Below, piece after piece: positions 61,433 through 64,000 of a stretch of DNA of 64,000 nt. The DNA is from Armillaria gallica (taxonomy: Eukaryota > Basidiomycota > Agaricomycetes > Agaricales > Physalacriaceae), in NCBI GenBank assembly GCA_037576215.1, contig JBANDB010000017.1, positions 930,001 through 994,000 of the forward strand, read 5' to 3'. The number at the start of each line of letters is the position of its first letter. Within the stretch, counting starts at the first letter, position 1. The translations under genes were made by a program, and so were the position numbers. The notes under the pieces were generated by a model. That model had not been told where the DNA came from, did no database searches, and saw nothing but the letters and a program-made list of their open reading frames with translations.

Positions 61433-62196
61433 TTATTTATCTTCCGTGTCGGCGTTGCTTTCCACCACCTTTCTACTTCCCAAGTGCGAAATATCGCTGT
61501 ACTGGACCAGTTCAGCTTTTCCATCCTTCCGAATATCGATTATTGAAACAGAGCAGTTATAGCACCTCCAATCATCTACGTTCACAGCTTTGGCGACACG
61601 CTTCTTAGCCGCCAAGTTCTTGATTAAGGTGCTAATAAATCCACCATGGGAAACAACGAGGATATGGTATGGCGTCGCTCTGTCGGGAAGCGTCTCTAGG
61701 TGATGACGGATGGAATTGTCCCACCAAGACAGACTTCGCTTGACGAACGCATCTGATTTTTCCGCTGTCGGGTCCGAGTTGATGTCGCCAAAGGCTCGCT
61801 TCTGTGCATGGGTCTGGCCTTGGAGCCTTCCGAGGTGCTGTAGTCGGTATTATTAGCCTTTCACAAACGTGCACGAATCCGCTCCATACCCTTTCCCGTA
61901 GTCCGGATTGTTCACAGAGTTGGACACGAGGATGGTTTTTCAGGATCATTTCCGCTGTCTAAAGAACCCAAATCAGTATCAGCGCCTAAAGCCAAACACG
62001 GTATGACCTTCGATGCCCTGCTCAAATCTGAGCTGTATCCTTCGTCAAAGGGGATCTTCTGCAACTCCTCGGATACCAACGCCGCTTGCTCTATGCCTGA
62101 CTTGTTCAGGTGGGTATCAAGCTGGCCTTGAACGATTTCCCGCCTGTTAGCTTCGGTCTCCCCATGTCGTACGAGGTATATCCTTGCTGCAACCAT
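61433..62196 (-). CDS. histidine phosphatase (phosphoglycerate mutase-like)
   Basis: Three exons give about 215 aa. ARIYLVRHGETEANRR holds the catalytic RHG; GLRERHLGRLQGQ supplies the conserved Glu-side segment, and HILVVSHGGFISTLI the second catalytic His. Residues are those of the phosphatase branch of the family (TIGAR/GpmB-like, fructose-2,6-bisphosphatase-like), acting on a phosphorylated small molecule or peptide through a phosphohistidine. The ATG at 62196 begins MVAARIYLVRHG; an upstream in-frame extension is rich in Arg/Met and unlikely. Substrate unknown. Introns use gtcata and gtatgg donors. Confidence 0.88.
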
Positions 62197-62875
62197 GATC
62201 GATAACGATCGAAGACAAAGACTTATTATCATTGGGCAAAACATTAAAAGATTAGTTTCGAACCTTGCCGGCCGTGCCCGCATTGACGTCACCCAGCTCC
62301 CTTAAATGTTACCTTGCTTGTCAAGGTCTCTGTGGATCTACGTTCGCAAACCTAGTAACGTGATCCTACGCCATATCCGCGTCATGGCTTAGTAATGTAG
62401 CTTGCTCACTCAGAATGGAATCAATAAATTATTGAATAAACGTCTCTATTCCCCTGCTAAGCATTGAACATGAGTGGTTGTGTTCTAGATCTCGTGAGCG
62501 ACTACACCGCGGTCGCCGACTCAGACATGCCAGTAAAAGACAAGGCCTTGAAAGTCAGACGAAGATGGCAAAACTGCTGGACATACCGCTCCCTCAAAGC
62601 CGATTGAACGACGTTGGGAAATATGAAGACATAAAAATGGAAGATAGAAAAAGGTAGAAGATGGGAAATTTACCATAAGCCAAACAGAGCGTGGAACCGC
62701 TCAGCAAGGTATCAAAGTCGTAATGTTCGCCTTATCTATGAGGATCACATGATGACCGTGTCGCGTCGTTATCACATGCCAATGGTGACGTTTCCGGAAC
62801 GCGAAGCTAGTTATCCGGCTTGCCCAACGACGACGACCACTCGTTCGCTACCCACACTCTTTCGGTCCCTTCGCT
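62197..62875. other. divergent intergenic region, phosphatase / HOP1
   Basis: This 679-bp promoter region lies between divergently transcribed genes. No gene or clear element was found; a plus-strand frame from 62749 overlaps the HOP1 start in another frame. Confidence 0.45.
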
Positions 62876-64000
62876 ATGCAGAACCAGCTCAACAAAACCG
62901 AAACGCAAGCCATTTCGTCTGCGCAGAGTCTGGCATCCGTCCAGACGTTGTTAAAGGCAGGATTAGGATGCATAACTTTCATGAGGTGCGTACAATTTTC
63001 TTCCTCGTGCAATGCGTTTACTCATGACTGCCCAGGGATCTTCTTCCTCACGACAACTTCTCAGAAAGTAAGTCTTACTCTTCGTCGTCGTCAGCACGAG
63101 ACCGATGCGCGACACAGGTCATTTCGTCACGTCGGAAGAGAGCGCCTCACAAGATTCGTCGGGAAGTTTCTCCTCCCTGGACCTGCAGAAGAAACGGAAT
63201 GTCAACAGCTTCAAAATCATGGTGCATTGCTTCAGGCGGTATCAAAGAAATAATTGTGTCTGACGCACAAATTCAGACGATGACACGCGGGTATACCGAT
63301 GAAGCTGATCGGCTGCTCAACTATTTGGTGAGCACCCTTTTCTATGCTCCACATACCGCCGTTTCATCTCCTTGTAGGAATATGGAGTATTCGACGCCCT
63401 TCAGAAGCAGTATCTGCGTACTTTTATATTCGCTGTTTACCTTGTAAGTTCCTTTGTACGACATCCTTGGTATCAGTGCTAAAATATGTTCAGGATAACA
63501 AGGATCCCAACAAGTATGTGCGCATATATGGAGCTCTTCATGCATATAACTGACAGTCACGTCGAAAGCATCATCGAAGCATACACATTCAACTTCCAGG
63601 CAAGGACATCCTAATCGAACAACTTCCAATCTTCTTACTCTTTCTAGTACCATAAACTTCCCGGGACCGACACCACTGTTCCCGTCATGACGCTTGGCGA
63701 CGACACAAAGCGCACGCCACTCAGAGGGTTCAATGCTAGAAAGAAAGACCCTGTCGCCGAGGCAGTGAGCAAAGGGAAGTTGCCTACCCTTCGGGACGTT
63801 AAAAGGAGCGTCAAGGTGCGTAGCAATTCCATATCCTATTTCCTGCTGACCATACACCTGTTGTCCAGACCCTGTTGAAAACGTTAATCACGTCGATGAC
63901 ACAAATGGATGTTCTTCCAAGTGAGCGAGTTCGGAACTCACGGATATTCACGATGCTGACCCTTCAGAGCGCCGTTTTGCTTCTTTCAAGATGTTTTACA
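62876..64000 (+). CDS. HOP1: HORMA-domain meiotic chromosome protein Hop1 (partial)
   Basis: The gene runs off the window, so only the N-terminal half is seen. MQNQLNKTETQAISSAQSL leads into the HORMA core: LLKAGLGCITFMRDLLPHDN, then DNFSES joined to HFVTSEE after a gtaagt..cacag intron, NSFKIM joined to TMTRGYTDEADRLLNYL, EYGVFDALQKQYLRTFIFAVYL, EAYTFNFQYHKLPGT, and KTLLKTLITSMTQMDVLP. HORMA proteins line meiotic chromosome axes, promote double-strand breaks and act in the pairing checkpoint through safety-belt binding of closure motifs. A Ser-rich loop (SASQDSSGSFSSLDLQ) is inserted before the conserved KIMTMTRG. The zinc finger and closure motif would lie beyond 64,000. Confidence 0.9.

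Overview
This window is nuclear DNA of a filamentous basidiomycete, most likely an Agaricomycete. Genes are dense and use many short introns of about 35-65 nt with GT..AG ends and CTNAC-like branch sites. Two lineage-typical families are present: a FunK1-type fungal protein kinase and a DUF6534 seven-helix membrane protein. I saw no tRNA or rRNA genes, CRISPR array, intact transposon or viral insertion. Most gene models below were spliced by eye from codon phase and family conservation. Exon lists are given where every junction was checked.

Left part (1-19.6 kb): weak minus-strand coding traces (0.65-1.93 kb); a Cdc4-type F-box/WD40 ubiquitin ligase subunit (+); a PPIL1-type cyclophilin (-) divergent from a D-aminoacyl-tRNA deacylase (+); the 18-exon Cdc48 cofactor Doa1/PLAA (-); an unrecognised proline-rich protein (-); a poorly resolved 2.7 kb stretch with coding-like minus-strand fragments; and a nucleoside hydrolase (+).

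Middle (19.7-42 kb): a FunK1 kinase (+), an F-box protein (+), the lariat-debranching cofactor Drn1/CWF19L1 (+), a 17-exon class I/II aminotransferase (-), arginase (-), a phenol-hydroxylase-type FAD monooxygenase (-), an MFS transporter (+) and a secreted pectinesterase (+). The second half of this stretch looks metabolic: amino-acid, aromatic and cell-wall substrate use plus transport.

Right part (44-64 kb): a YTH-domain m6A reader (+); a damaged copy of the 5' end of tilS; a DUF6534 membrane protein (+) that is intact except for one in-frame stop; tRNA(Ile)-lysidine synthase (+); an alpha/beta hydrolase (-); the nucleolar protein Srp40 (-) divergent from lumazine synthase RIB4 (+); the Rag GTPase Gtr1 (+); a Vcx1-type Ca2+/H+ exchanger (-); a histidine phosphatase (-); and the start of a meiotic HORMA-domain (Hop1) gene that runs off the right edge.

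No clearly new multi-gene system is visible. The best leads are: the single nonsense codon in the DUF6534 gene; the frameshifted tilS 5' duplicate about 3.1 kb upstream of the real gene; runs of in-frame stopless introns that would fool ORF callers; 8- and 10-nt microexons; a GC-AG intron; serially duplicated phase-1 mini-exons in SRP40; and a pair of minus-strand coding segments near 17.1 and 17.55 kb that differ mainly at synonymous sites.
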